From an uncultured Bacteroidales bacterium (GTDB lineage: Bacteria > Bacteroidota > Bacteroidia > Bacteroidales > P3): a stretch of DNA of 64,000 nucleotides. Below the pieces are notes generated by a model, which was not told where the DNA came from, did not search any database, and saw only the letters and a list, made by a program, of their open reading frames with translations. The stretch covers positions 1 to 64,000 of the forward strand of contig ONFR01000005.1 in NCBI GenBank assembly GCA_900317125.1. Reading direction: 5' to 3'. Both the position numbers and the translations under genes were made by a program. Numbering within the stretch: position 1 is the first letter of the stretch; the number at the start of each line of letters is the position of its first letter. This document shows, piece after piece, positions 1 to 7,968 of the stretch.

Positions 1-69
1 TTACTGACGTCTATCAATTTTGCGATTGCCGACAGCGACATTTTTTTTCTCAGACACACAGAAATTGTG

Positions 70-77
70 TATCTTTG
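70..77 (+). promoter_or_regulatory. Bacteroidetes-type -7 promoter element
   Basis: TATCTTTG matches the TAnnTTTG -7 consensus of the Bacteroidetes primary sigma factor. No convincing -33 TTTG is visible upstream. No plus-strand gene starts downstream, but a strong terminator follows about 60 bp later, so it may drive a small RNA. Confidence 0.45.
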
Positions 78-83
78 CTCTTT

Positions 84-166
84 GGTAAGGTGATTATATT
101 TTTTCATTTGTCAACACAAAAGTAGTCATTTTACCTGAGAGTACCAAATTTTGGTACTCTTTTTTT
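84..166 (+). ncRNA. Candidate small RNA of about 80 nt
   Basis: This stretch lies between a -7 promoter element (70-77) and an intrinsic terminator (138-166), and no open frame of note lies in it. GGTAA near its start could pair with TTACC just before the terminator (131-135), closing a second helix. The start is inferred from the usual promoter-to-start distance. I recognise no Rfam family. It could instead be the 3' end of a transcript entering from left of the window. Confidence 0.35.
138..166 (+). terminator. Rho-independent terminator
   Basis: GAGTACCAAA (138-147) pairs perfectly with TTTGGTACTC (150-159) and is followed by seven T residues. It reads on the plus strand and ends either the candidate small RNA or a transcript entering from the left. 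Confidence 0.75.
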
Positions 167-251
167 CTACTTAGTGTTGCACTTATAACTGGAATTTAGG
201 CCCAAACAAATAATAATGCGTTAACGTGTCAACCACACTACAGAGAGGGGC

Positions 252-352
252 CGTTCAATTCTGCATCGTGATAGTATCGTTATAGCATCGTTACTCGACA
301 TGATAACGGAAAACCAGCCTAAATGCAGGCAACATCGAGCCTGGATTGAACG
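252..352. repeat. 101-bp repeat with terminal inverted repeats, copy 1
   Basis: The element starts CGTTCAAT and ends ATTGAACG, an 8-bp terminal inverted repeat. A second element with the same termini and the same 101-bp length lies at 21732-21832. Both carry TATAGCATCGTTA at the same offset (+29) and a CGnCAT shortly after; most other internal positions differ. There is no coding capacity. It resembles a very small MITE or a mobile structured element. Confidence 0.55.
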
Positions 353-489
353 ACCCAAGTGGGTCGTGGCGTGCTGTCGGCTGCAACTTCCCGGCACTGC
401 GGTGGAGTCGGACCATGCCCGTATGGGTCGGAGAGTGTCCGTCGGATAAGTGTAAAAAGTGAATCGTGAGTGCGGTTATCCCGATTGCT

Positions 490-537
490 CCATGTATCAC
501 GCGTATTACACGTATAAATAATACTTGTAATACATGG
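490..537. repeat. Hairpin related to the 62-bp tandem repeat at 61365
   Basis: CCATGTATCACGCGTAT here matches the style of the repeat units at 61365-61640, which carry CCACGTATCACGCGTAT and CCATGTATCACATG. GTATTACA (503-510) pairs with TGTAATAC (526-533), so the stretch can fold. The rest of 1-589 outside the listed elements shows no gene I can support. Confidence 0.4.
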
Positions 538-556
538 AGAAATAATGTGTGAACCG

Positions 557-604
557 ATTAACACATTAACACATTAACACATTAACACATTAACACGTTA
601 ACAC
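557..604. repeat. Octamer tandem repeat (ATTAACAC)n
   Basis: Six 8-bp units follow each other, five ATTAACAC and one GTTAACAC, ending just after the stop codon of the leftward acetyltransferase gene. The same motif and its complement recur at 4009-4081 and 48776-49030. Confidence 0.75.
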
Positions 605-1249
605 ATTCATATCGAGTTGTCCTGGCAGACGGAGTTTCTCTTTCGGCGGGAAGGTGGCCTCATAGGCTTCGAAGGCTTCCGGGTTGTTGTCGGCTACAAA
701 GTAGCCTTTAGGCGGGGTATAGGTGGCCTCTTTGATGCCGTGGGTCTCCAACCAGGCAGGGAGGAGCTCTTGTGCCAGGAAGTAGGGCACTACGGCGTCG
801 CGGGGTTCGGCGTGGTAGTGGATGCCCAGTTGGCTGGCAAGGCCGAAGCCCGCATGCAGGTAGAACTCGATGTTCCCTTCCATGCAGAGGAATCCGACAC
901 CCAATGTGCGGGCTTTGTTAAGTGCGTGGTTGAGCAGCTGCAGGCCGTAGCCTTTGCGCTTGTAGTCGGGATGTATGCTGATGGGACCGAAAGTCCATGA
1001 GGGGATGCTGCTGCCGTCGTCCAGCACTAGCTTGGCTTTTGAGAACATGACATGGCCGATAATCTTTCCGCTTTCCTCCATCACTAGGTCCAGCTCGGGG
1101 ATGAAGTCGGGGTTGTTGCGGTATTGGTTGAGTACATAATGCTCCGTGCATCCGGGACGATAGACGTTCCAGAATGCCTCGCGGGTGAGGTTCTCCACCT
1201 CGCGGTAGTCGGCGGGTTGCTCCTGCCGTATGACAATTCCTTTTATCAT
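590..1249 (-). CDS. GNAT-family N-acetyltransferase
   Basis: This 219-aa protein has the GNAT acetyl-CoA fold: an N-terminal part beginning MIKGIVIRQEQ, a central strand ending in the FGPISIHPDYKRKGYGLQLL acceptor loop (the R/Q-x-x-G-x-G/A-like pyrophosphate-binding signature), and a C-terminal part with FYLHAGFGLA. It is cytoplasmic and its substrate cannot be told from sequence. An upstream in-frame ATG at 1396 would add 49 basic residues lying over the promoter, so I take 1249. It stands alone and is divergent from the next gene. Confidence 0.85.
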   Translation of the reverse strand: MIKGIVIRQEQPADYREVENLTREAFWNVYRPGCTEHYVLNQYRNNPDFIPELDLVMEESGKIIGHVMFSKAKLVLDDGSSIPSWTFGPISIHPDYKRKGYGLQLLNHALNKARTLGVGFLCMEGNIEFYLHAGFGLASQLGIHYHAEPRDAVVPYFLAQELLPAWLETHGIKEATYTPPKGYFVADNNPEAFEAYEATFPPKEKLRLPGQLDMNVLTC

Positions 1250-1305
1250 TGTATGTGTGTGTTTAAGCGGATGTGTGCGTCGGCGGTTCCGCTGTTTTCG
1301 GTTTG

Positions 1306-1313
1306 CAAAAATA
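1306..1313 (-). promoter_or_regulatory. -7 promoter element of the acetyltransferase gene
   Basis: On the minus strand this reads TATTTTTG, a match to TAnnTTTG, 57 bp upstream of the chosen start at 1249. It also argues against the longer start at 1396. Confidence 0.5.
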
Positions 1314-1426
1314 CTTCTTTTTCCCCATACAGGCAAGATTTTGGGGAGTTTTTTATAACTTTTTGTGCCCCATGGGGCAATAACAGCCAAAAACATTCGT
1401 TAATAGAATAATTGATATATAGCATC

Positions 1427-2215
1427 ATGTTTCTTCAACGTTTGTCCGACTATATCGAAGCCAACGCTCCGATGTCCAATCTGCCTGAGTTGCTAGGCAT
1501 TCATCATGGCAACCCGTTGGGGCTGCATCCCATCGCCATCCCCATCCTGCTGCTTGTGTTGGCAGTTGCCATGCATGTGACCGTCTATCGCATCAATTAC
1601 AAGGATAGCCGCAAGCTGTATCCACTGCTGTATACTTTGGTGGGGCTTGCCGTGGTGTGTACTTATTACTATTGTTTCTCGGGCGATTTGCCGCTGTTTG
1701 AGGACTGGGACCTGCACCGCAAGGAAATCAGTGTTGGGTGGTTCTGCCAGAAGAACATCGTGGGATTCGGCTGGGCGCTGCTTGGCGAATTGCTGCTTAC
1801 TTACGTGGTGTATATCTTCATGACGGCTTTGATGCAGCTGGTGGCAAGAATGAGCGACAGGATGGGCATGGCCGAGAGTCAATGGCTGGAGTGGCAGTAT
1901 GTTGTCTTCGTCATTCTGCTCGGTGCTTCCATTGCCGGTGTCGTCGACATGTTCGCCCCCATTACAGGGGTGTGGATTATGCTGGTGTACCAGACATTGG
2001 TGTTGCTGATGGTAGTGGCCAAGGCGATTGTCGACATGGTGAGGACCCACAACCTCGGCAGGTGCCTGGCGGTGGCCCTCTGTTTCTTTGTCGGCATCGA
2101 GGCTGTCACAATGCTTGCCATTGAATGCATCGAGGGCAATATCTATATCTTCATTCCTGTGGTCTTTATCTTTGCCACAGTGAGCGTGCACTACAAGAAG
2201 AAACAAGAGAGATAG
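1427..2215 (+). CDS. Polytopic membrane protein of unknown function
   Basis: This 262-aa protein shows about seven hydrophobic segments (for example IAIPILLLVLAVAMHV, YTLVGLAVVCTYYYCF, WQYVVFVILLGASIAGVV and IYIFIPVVFIFATVSV) and a basic tail, KKKQER. It is therefore an inner-membrane protein. I recognise no family or catalytic motif. The ATG at 1427 is preferred over one five codons upstream (1412) because MFLQRL is a more usual start. The PfkB kinase gene begins 11 bp after its stop, so the two may be co-transcribed. Confidence 0.75.
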   Translation: MFLQRLSDYIEANAPMSNLPELLGIHHGNPLGLHPIAIPILLLVLAVAMHVTVYRINYKDSRKLYPLLYTLVGLAVVCTYYYCFSGDLPLFEDWDLHRKEISVGWFCQKNIVGFGWALLGELLLTYVVYIFMTALMQLVARMSDRMGMAESQWLEWQYVVFVILLGASIAGVVDMFAPITGVWIMLVYQTLVLLMVVAKAIVDMVRTHNLGRCLAVALCFFVGIEAVTMLAIECIEGNIYIFIPVVFIFATVSVHYKKKQER

Positions 2216-2225
2216 TTTGTTTGTC

Positions 2226-3125
2226 ATGAACAGGAAACGGGTGATTGGAATAGGGGAGACGGTGCTGGACATTCTGTTTAAGAACGACCAGCCGCAGAAG
2301 GCTGTGCCGGGAGGCTCGACGTTCAACAGTATCGTGTCGCTTGGACGGGCAGGAGTGCCTTGTGCCATGGTGACAGAGGTGGGAGGCGACCATGTGGGCG
2401 ATATGATTTGCCGCTATCTGGACGAGAATGGCGTGTCGTCGGACTATGTCTGCCGCCACGAGCATGTCAAGTCGCATATCTCGCTGGCTTTTCTGGATGA
2501 GCACAACGATGCGCAATATGTGTTCTATAAGGACCATGCGTCGGTAAAGCTGGATGGTGCGATGCCACAAATATGCAAGGAGGATGTGGTGCTTTTCGGC
2601 TCGTTTTTCGCCGTCAATCCCGCGATACGTCCTGCCGTGGCAGGGCTGCTGCGGGAGGCACACCAGGCAGGTGCATGGCTCTATTATGACGTCAATTTCC
2701 GCAAGAACCATATCGCCGACTTGCCGGAGGTGATGCCCCATATCGAAGAGAACATGAGTCTGGCGGATGTGGTGCGCGGGTCGACGGATGATTTCGGCTA
2801 TCTGTACGGTCTGCACGACGGGGATGCCGTCTATGAGCGGGTGAGCCGTTTTTGCGACACATTCATCTTGACGGATGGCTCTCGCCCGGTGCGTGTCTAT
2901 ACGCCCAACGGTTGCGAGACCTACCCTGTGCAGAAGATAGCGACGGTCAGCACCGTCGGGGCAGGGGATAATTTCAATGCCGGATATATCTATGCGATGC
3001 TGCAAGGCCTGCACGACCAGGCTTCGCGTGTCGAGATGGCACAGCGATGGAGTCAGGACGTCTGCCGCCAGATGGGCAACAACATCAGCCAAGAATTGAG
3101 AAATGAATTGAGAATTGAGAGTTGA
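2226..3125 (+). CDS. PfkB-family carbohydrate kinase (fructokinase-like)
   Basis: This 299-aa cytoplasmic ribokinase-family enzyme probably phosphorylates a sugar with ATP. It shows the N-terminal GETVLDILF and PGGSTFNSIVSLGRAG sugar-binding motif and the C-terminal anion-hole signature STVGAGDNFNAGY, whose Asp is the catalytic base. Fructokinase is the usual label for this group, but the sugar is not proven. The start at MNRK (2226) is preferred to the ATG three codons earlier. The last residues, ELRNELRIES, are encoded by the beginning of a simple GAGAATT-type repeat, so the native C-terminus may have been overwritten. Confidence 0.88.
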   Translation: MNRKRVIGIGETVLDILFKNDQPQKAVPGGSTFNSIVSLGRAGVPCAMVTEVGGDHVGDMICRYLDENGVSSDYVCRHEHVKSHISLAFLDEHNDAQYVFYKDHASVKLDGAMPQICKEDVVLFGSFFAVNPAIRPAVAGLLREAHQAGAWLYYDVNFRKNHIADLPEVMPHIEENMSLADVVRGSTDDFGYLYGLHDGDAVYERVSRFCDTFILTDGSRPVRVYTPNGCETYPVQKIATVSTVGAGDNFNAGYIYAMLQGLHDQASRVEMAQRWSQDVCRQMGNNISQELRNELRIES

Positions 3126-3177
3126 GAATTGAGAGTTGAGAGTTGAGAGTTGAGAATTGAGAGTTGAGAATTGAGAT
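3096..3177. repeat. Tandem TTGAGAATTGAGAG-type repeat
   Basis: Imperfect units of TTGAGAATTGAGAG and TTGAGAG run from inside the 3' end of the kinase gene to just before the next gene. The reverse complement occurs at 49036-49065, and short copies at 3979-3993 and near 22590. Confidence 0.75.
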
Positions 3178-3192
3178 TTTACCTATAGGCTA

Positions 3193-3978
3193 ATGAAAAT
3201 AGTAAAAACATTGTTCCTCGTTACGGCCATGTTGGCCATTGTCGCCTGTGGGGGACGCGAAAAAGATGAAAACAAGATGCTAAACGAAGAATGTCTGATT
3301 TGCGGTGCACCGCTTGAATACCTCACGCAGGACACCTTGATGGAATGTGTTCTGTGCCACAAGCAGGAGCCGAGCAAGACGCGTTGTGTCAACGGGCATT
3401 ATGTCTGCAACGACTGCCATACGCTGGGGATGGATTCCATCATAGCTATGTGTATGGAGGAACGTTCGCGCAACCCGATAGAGATACTGGAGAAGATGAT
3501 GTCGAAGCCTTTCTGCCACATGCACGGCCCCGAGCACCATGTGCTGGTGGGTGCAGCACTGCTGACCGCATACAACAATAGCTTGCCCGACAGTGCCAAA
3601 CTGGATATGGCCAACGACCTTGTCGAGGTGATGGAACGCGGGCGGCAGGTGCCCGGAGGCGCCTGCGGATATATGGGTGCCTGCGGTGCCGCCATCAGCA
3701 CTGGCATCTTTATGTCGGTCGTCACACGCAACACGCCCCTGTCCACCGACACGTGGCGGCTGTGCAACCTGATGACATCCAAAGCCCTTGAGCAGGTGGC
3801 GGAGAACGGTGGTCCGCGTTGCTGCAAGCGCGACTCCTACCTGTCGGTGCTGACGGCCGTCGACTTCGTCAGGGAAACCCTTGGGGTGGAGATGGAGAAG
3901 GCCGATGTGAAATGCTCACGCAGCCAGATCAATAACCAGTGCATCGGAAAGAAGTGCCCTTTCTCCCCAAATAATTAA
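3193..3978 (+). CDS. DUF5714-like Cys-rich lipoprotein
   Basis: The 261-aa protein starts with a signal peptide ending in a lipobox (LAIVAC, Cys19), so it is probably a lipoprotein. The mature part is rich in Cys: CLICGAP, CVLCHKQ, CVNGHYVCNDC, then FCHMHGPEHH, GACGYMGACGAA, GPRCCKRD and a Cys-rich end. This pattern resembles the DUF5714 family, which is of unknown function and is often found with radical-SAM or methyltransferase genes. The CxxC pairs suggest metal or Fe-S binding. A lipoprotein version is unusual for such a redox-type domain. Confidence 0.75.
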   Translation: MKIVKTLFLVTAMLAIVACGGREKDENKMLNEECLICGAPLEYLTQDTLMECVLCHKQEPSKTRCVNGHYVCNDCHTLGMDSIIAMCMEERSRNPIEILEKMMSKPFCHMHGPEHHVLVGAALLTAYNNSLPDSAKLDMANDLVEVMERGRQVPGGACGYMGACGAAISTGIFMSVVTRNTPLSTDTWRLCNLMTSKALEQVAENGGPRCCKRDSYLSVLTAVDFVRETLGVEMEKADVKCSRSQINNQCIGKKCPFSPNN

Positions 3979-4008
3979 TTGAGAATTAAGAGGGAGATGA
4001 TGCTAATT

Positions 4009-4081
4009 CGTTAATGTGTTAATTCGTTAATTCGTGAGTCTTTTGATGCGCCAAGGACTAACACGTTAACACATTAACACG
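4009..4081. repeat. Inverted octamer repeats between genes
   Basis: GTTAATGTGTTAA (4010-4022) pairs perfectly over 13 bp with TTAACACATTAAC (4066-4078). The arms are built from the same ATTAACAC octamer as at 557-604 and 48776-49030. There is no T tract, so a terminator role is unclear. Confidence 0.6.
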
Positions 4082-4109
4082 TTCACACATTCAAAAAACA
4101 GCTCATGTT

Positions 4110-4598
4110 ATGGAACCAAAATTCAATATCCGTCCCGCTGAGCCTCATGAGGCGGGGCTTGTGCTTGACTTTATAAAGAGACTTGCCGAATACGAAAAAT
4201 GTGCCGACGAGGTGGTGGCCGACGAGGCCACGTTGTACCACTCGCTGTTTGTGGAGCGTTCGGCGGAGGTGGTTTTCGCCGAGGAAGAGGGAACGGTAGT
4301 GGGCTTCGCCCTTTTCTTCCACAACTTCTCCACTTTTGTGGGGAGAAAAGGACTGTACCTTGAAGACCTGTTCGTCCTGCCCGAGAAGCGTGGAAGAGGA
4401 TACGGAAAAGCTTTGCTGAAATATCTGGCCAGGGTGGCGGTGGAACGCAACTGCGGCCGTATGGAGTGGATATGTCTCGATTGGAACAAGCCGGCCATAG
4501 AAGTGTACCGCTCGATTGGTGCCATTCCGATGGATGAATGGACCGTCCAGCGTATGGACGAGTCGGTATTGACTCGCTTTGCGGAAGGGAAGAGTTGA
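4110..4598 (+). CDS. GNAT acetyltransferase, diamine acetyltransferase-like
   Basis: This 162-aa protein resembles the spermidine/spermine and thialysine acetyltransferase group: NIRPAEPHEAGLVLDFIKRLAEYEK at the N-terminus is written here only in outline, followed by LEDLFVLPEKRGRGYGKALL, where RGRGYGK is the acetyl-CoA pyrophosphate loop, and DWNKPAIEVYRSIGA near the end. It is likely to acetylate a small amine in the cytoplasm. It stands alone and shares a bidirectional terminator with the convergent C1 peptidase gene. Confidence 0.88.
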   Translation: MEPKFNIRPAEPHEAGLVLDFIKRLAEYEKCADEVVADEATLYHSLFVERSAEVVFAEEEGTVVGFALFFHNFSTFVGRKGLYLEDLFVLPEKRGRGYGKALLKYLARVAVERNCGRMEWICLDWNKPAIEVYRSIGAIPMDEWTVQRMDESVLTRFAEGKS

Positions 4599-4611
4599 CA
4601 GGCTTTCTGCT

Positions 4612-4656
4612 CAAAAAAAAAGAGGGTGTCCTTGACTTTGGGACACCCTCTTTTTG
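4612..4656. terminator. Bidirectional terminator between convergent genes
   Basis: AGAGGGTGTCC (4621-4631) pairs perfectly with GGACACCCTCT (4641-4651), flanked by an A run on the left and a T run on the right, so it can end transcripts from both the acetyltransferase (+) and the peptidase (-). Confidence 0.85.
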
Positions 4657-4669
4657 TCTGATACCGTTT

Positions 4670-5893
4670 TTATTTGATACCGAGTTTCTTCTTGATGTCC
4701 TTGGGGAGGGCGTCCTTGTGGACGATGATGTTCATGGTTTTGTAGCGGACGAAGGCTTTGCTGGCGTAGAACATGCCGTGGTAGTCGCCGTAGTCGCCCC
4801 AGCTGTTCTTAACCATGTAGTATTCGTTGCCCATCTGGTCTTTGGCGGTGCCGTAGATCAGCATGCCGTGGTCGTCGGTGGTCTCGCGGTTGTCGAAGGC
4901 GATCTGGCGTTCCACCTGGTTGACCCAACGCTGAGGAGTGGGGTGCTTGGCGGCCTCGTCCTGGATGTCCTTGGCCTTCATGCCGGTCCAGTGGGCCATG
5001 TCGCTGCCCATGGTGGCGGTGACTGTTGTGGCGGGGAGCACGCAGAAGCCTTTGCGGGTGCCCATGCGGAAGCCCTGCTCGCTGACGTCAGCGCCCCAGG
5101 CCACGGTGTAGCCGTTGGCAATGGCGTTGTCGAAAATCTGCATCATCTCGTCGATGGGCACATTGTAGCACTGTGCGTGACGCCAGTTGTCCTGAATCTC
5201 GAGGGGGAATTTCTCGTAGAAGGGATGGTGTGTGTAGGAAGTGATGCTCACATAGTCGTCGGGATTGAGGCCGAGACTCTCGTAGAAGCTTTTGGGGGTG
5301 TATTGCTTGCCATTGTAGGTGAATTTCTCGGGCAGCTGACCAAGATACACGGCGTGGGCGGCACGGATGGCTTTCATGCAGAGCAGCTGACCGTCCTTGT
5401 CGTGCTGGAGTTTCTTCAGCTTGTCGCTCTTGGCGATGGCGGCAACCATGGCGTCGGTGATGGCGCTGAGCTCGGTGTGGTCGGAGAGGGTGTCGCCGTA
5501 TTCAACGCCGGGACGCATCACCTCTTCGGGTACAAGGCCGAAGGTCTTCATGCCGTAGATGACATCGTAGAACGAGCCACCCTGGCTGAAGCTGACGTCG
5601 CCGCTGGTGCGGATGGCGGCCATGGCGCGGTCGTTGTAGGTGTTCTCAACGATGTACATCTCGCTGAAGTCGTAGGTGCCTTTGTTCATGCGGAGCAGTT
5701 CGGCTTCGATGAAGGCAAGGCCGCTGTAGCACCAGCAGGTGCCGGCACGGTGCTGGTTTTTGACCGAGGTGACGGGCAGCTCTTTCACAACAGTGAACTT
5801 GTAGCCTTCGTCCTCTTTCTCTTTTTGTTCGGTCTGTGCAAAAACGGTGGTGCACATGGCGATAACGCCGAGGAATAAGAATGCTTTCTTCAT
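4670..5893 (-). CDS. Secreted C1-family (papain-fold) cysteine peptidase
   Basis: This 407-aa protein has a signal peptide (MKKAFLFLGVIAMCTTVFAQ) and the C1 catalytic set: Gln47 and Cys53 in NQHRAGTCWCYSG, His in DDHGMLIYG and Asn in VKNSWGDYG. It belongs near the bleomycin hydrolase/aminopeptidase C branch but is shorter. It is exported to the periplasm or beyond and probably takes part in peptide use. A second, longer paralogue lies at 7969-9402. No T9SS sorting domain is visible; the tail is KDIKKKLGIK. Confidence 0.88.
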   Translation of the reverse strand: MKKAFLFLGVIAMCTTVFAQTEQKEKEDEGYKFTVVKELPVTSVKNQHRAGTCWCYSGLAFIEAELLRMNKGTYDFSEMYIVENTYNDRAMAAIRTSGDVSFSQGGSFYDVIYGMKTFGLVPEEVMRPGVEYGDTLSDHTELSAITDAMVAAIAKSDKLKKLQHDKDGQLLCMKAIRAAHAVYLGQLPEKFTYNGKQYTPKSFYESLGLNPDDYVSITSYTHHPFYEKFPLEIQDNWRHAQCYNVPIDEMMQIFDNAIANGYTVAWGADVSEQGFRMGTRKGFCVLPATTVTATMGSDMAHWTGMKAKDIQDEAAKHPTPQRWVNQVERQIAFDNRETTDDHGMLIYGTAKDQMGNEYYMVKNSWGDYGDYHGMFYASKAFVRYKTMNIIVHKDALPKDIKKKLGIK

Positions 5894-5936
5894 TTTTAGA
5901 TAATATTGTATTGATTTGTACTTTTTTTTCGCGCTG

Positions 5937-5944
5937 CAAAATTA
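5937..5944 (-). promoter_or_regulatory. -7 promoter element of the C1 peptidase gene
   Basis: The minus strand reads TAATTTTG, a TAnnTTTG match 44 bp upstream of the start codon at 5893. Confidence 0.5.
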
Positions 5945-6029
5945 CGATTTTTTTCCCACATATTGACTATAGGGGCTAAAAAATAGTGACTATTTAATAC
6001 TATTATTAGCAGGTGGACGTTATAATGCC

Positions 6030-6614
6030 ATGAGTAATAAACACAAGAAAACGGTTGAAACCATACCCGAAATGGAGGGGTATGTGACTGAATTGAGAAC
6101 AATTGGCATGCTCAAGGCCAATATTGTGGCACTTGTGGTGCTGGGCCTCTTCTGTTTGTTGGGAGTGGCGGGCATGTATGCCATCTGGGGCGGTTTCTCT
6201 TTGGGCAACCCATGGAACGGCATGCTGTTTATCGTGGGTTTCTGGGTAGGCATTGCCGTGCACGAACTGATACATGGCTTTACTTGGATGTGGGCGACCC
6301 ACAGCGGTTTCCGCCATCTGCGCTTCGGGTTGCTGCGCGGAGGAGTGTACTGCCACATCGATGTGCCGATGAGCAAGCGGAGATATGTGGTGGGGGCCTT
6401 GATGCCCCTGCTTCTGTTGGGCGTGGTGCCCTTCTTTCTGTCGTTTGCCATAAACAGCCTTTGGCTGATGCTGTTTGGTGCCATCTTCATCGGCTGCGCC
6501 ATGGGCGATGTGCTGATTGTGTGGGCAATCCGCAAGGAAAGCCCCGACACTTTGGTCTACGACCATCCTTCCGATCCCGGCTGTGTGGTCTACCACCCCG
6601 TTTCACAGCGTTAG
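6030..6614 (+). CDS. DUF3267-type membrane zincin (putative metalloprotease)
   Basis: This 194-aa protein has four hydrophobic segments. The second carries HELIH (His78, Glu79, His82), a zinc-protease motif inside the membrane, and the fourth has GCAMGDVLI with Asp160, a possible third ligand. This is the layout of DUF3267 putative zincin peptidases, which resemble site-2 proteases. The substrate is unknown. It is a single gene between two leftward genes. Confidence 0.8.
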   Translation: MSNKHKKTVETIPEMEGYVTELRTIGMLKANIVALVVLGLFCLLGVAGMYAIWGGFSLGNPWNGMLFIVGFWVGIAVHELIHGFTWMWATHSGFRHLRFGLLRGGVYCHIDVPMSKRRYVVGALMPLLLLGVVPFFLSFAINSLWLMLFGAIFIGCAMGDVLIVWAIRKESPDTLVYDHPSDPGCVVYHPVSQR

Positions 6615-6709
6615 GGCAGCAGGCCTTGCAGATAGGCGGCTCGCCCTATTTGCTGACAGAGTGCCGGAGGTGTTCCTTCAGGGATTATGTCGGGGTGACT
6701 ATTGCTCAG

Positions 6710-7852
6710 CTACTTGTTGTTGGAAGGGATGGGCAAATAGTCCATGTAGTTCTCTCGATGGATAGTGTGAATTTCTGTGTTTGGGTAGGCTGATAGAAAT
6801 GACTTGCTGACTTTCGCTTTTTTGGTGGGGTTCCACTTGAATTCGTATGCTGTAAGTTTGCCATCACAGTCTTCAACGTAATCGATTTCTTGCTGTTGAG
6901 TTGTGCGCCAAAAGTAAGGCATAGCATAGCTGAGGGCGTAAGCATTCTTTTTGCGCAATTCGCTGACCATGTAGTTCTCCCACAAGGCGCCCACGTCGGC
7001 GCGGCTGTCGATGTCGGTGAAATTGCCTATGAGGGCATTGCGTATACCGTTGTCGTTGAAATATATCTTGCGGCCTGATTTGATTTCGGTGCGTAGGTTG
7101 CGGCTATAGGTCCCAAGTCGGAAGATGACCTGAGCCTCTTCCAGTAGGTTAATATACTTGTCAACAGTGGAACGGTCGAGTTCAACCATTTGGCTCAATT
7201 CGTTGGTGGATACTTCGCTGCCCACTTGATATGCGAGGGCTTGCAGGAGCCGCACTATCTTGTCGGGGCGTTTGATGCGCTCCCAGATGAGGATATCTTT
7301 GTAGAGGTAGCTTTCGGTCAGGTTGTTCAGTATCTCTTTTTCGCTGCCGGGGTGGCATACAACGTCGGGATAACTGCCATATATCAGCCTTAAGGGAAGT
7401 TTTTTCCATTCTTGCAGAGCTCCGAAATGCGTGGCCAGTTCGGAATAGGACAAGGGGAACAGTCGGTACTCCCATTTGCGTCCAGTCAGGGGCTCGTTCA
7501 CCTTGTTTGCCAGGTCTAAAGAGGAGCTGCCTGTGACAATTAGTTGTATGTCGGGGAAGTTGTCGGTGACAAGTTTGCATTTTAGCCCTATGTCTGTAAT
7601 ACGTTGAGCCTCGTCAATAATTAAGATTCGGATGCCGCCCAACATGCTGCGATAGCGTTCTACGGTGATATTCTCCATCAAAGTGCGTGTCTCCAAATCA
7701 TCACCGTTCAGCCAAAGCACATTTTCTTTCCCGCTGAAAAGCTCTTTGAGCAAGGTGGTTTTCCCCACTTGGCGGGCACCAATTAGTATAATTGCCTTGC
7801 CTTGGAATAGCTTTTTTGTGACTATATCACTAATTATCCGATTGATAGCCAT
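6710..7852 (-). CDS. AAA ATPase with C-terminal DUF4143
   Basis: The 380-aa protein has Walker A GARQVGKT (25-32), Walker B RILIIDEAQ (about 75-83), a sensor-like IVTGSSSLDL, and a C-terminal DUF4143 region with a winged-helix stretch (ELSQMVELDRSTVDKYINLL) and a nuclease-like ending (YVEDCDGKLTAYEFKW, containing an E-x-K). Such stand-alone AAA_14/DUF4143 proteins are common in Bacteroidales in many copies and their role is unknown; defence or toxin-antitoxin links have been suggested for some. The first codon at 7852 lies 24 bp from a promoter element. Confidence 0.88.
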   Translation of the reverse strand: MAINRIISDIVTKKLFQGKAIILIGARQVGKTTLLKELFSGKENVLWLNGDDLETRTLMENITVERYRSMLGGIRILIIDEAQRITDIGLKCKLVTDNFPDIQLIVTGSSSLDLANKVNEPLTGRKWEYRLFPLSYSELATHFGALQEWKKLPLRLIYGSYPDVVCHPGSEKEILNNLTESYLYKDILIWERIKRPDKIVRLLQALAYQVGSEVSTNELSQMVELDRSTVDKYINLLEEAQVIFRLGTYSRNLRTEIKSGRKIYFNDNGIRNALIGNFTDIDSRADVGALWENYMVSELRKKNAYALSYAMPYFWRTTQQQEIDYVEDCDGKLTAYEFKWNPTKKAKVSKSFLSAYPNTEIHTIHRENYMDYLPIPSNNK

Positions 7853-7875
7853 ATTCTGTGTTTATTTGTTCTGTG

Positions 7876-7883
7876 CAAAAATA
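7876..7883 (-). promoter_or_regulatory. -7 promoter element of the AAA/DUF4143 gene
   Basis: The minus strand reads TATTTTTG, 24 bp before the start codon at 7852, which implies a short leader. Confidence 0.5.
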
Positions 7884-7968
7884 CGAAATTCTGCGGATAT
7901 AATCAGCAAAATATTATAATATTTTGTGGGTTACACCCGCAGAATTCGGTGTTTTTATGCCTGAGAGG

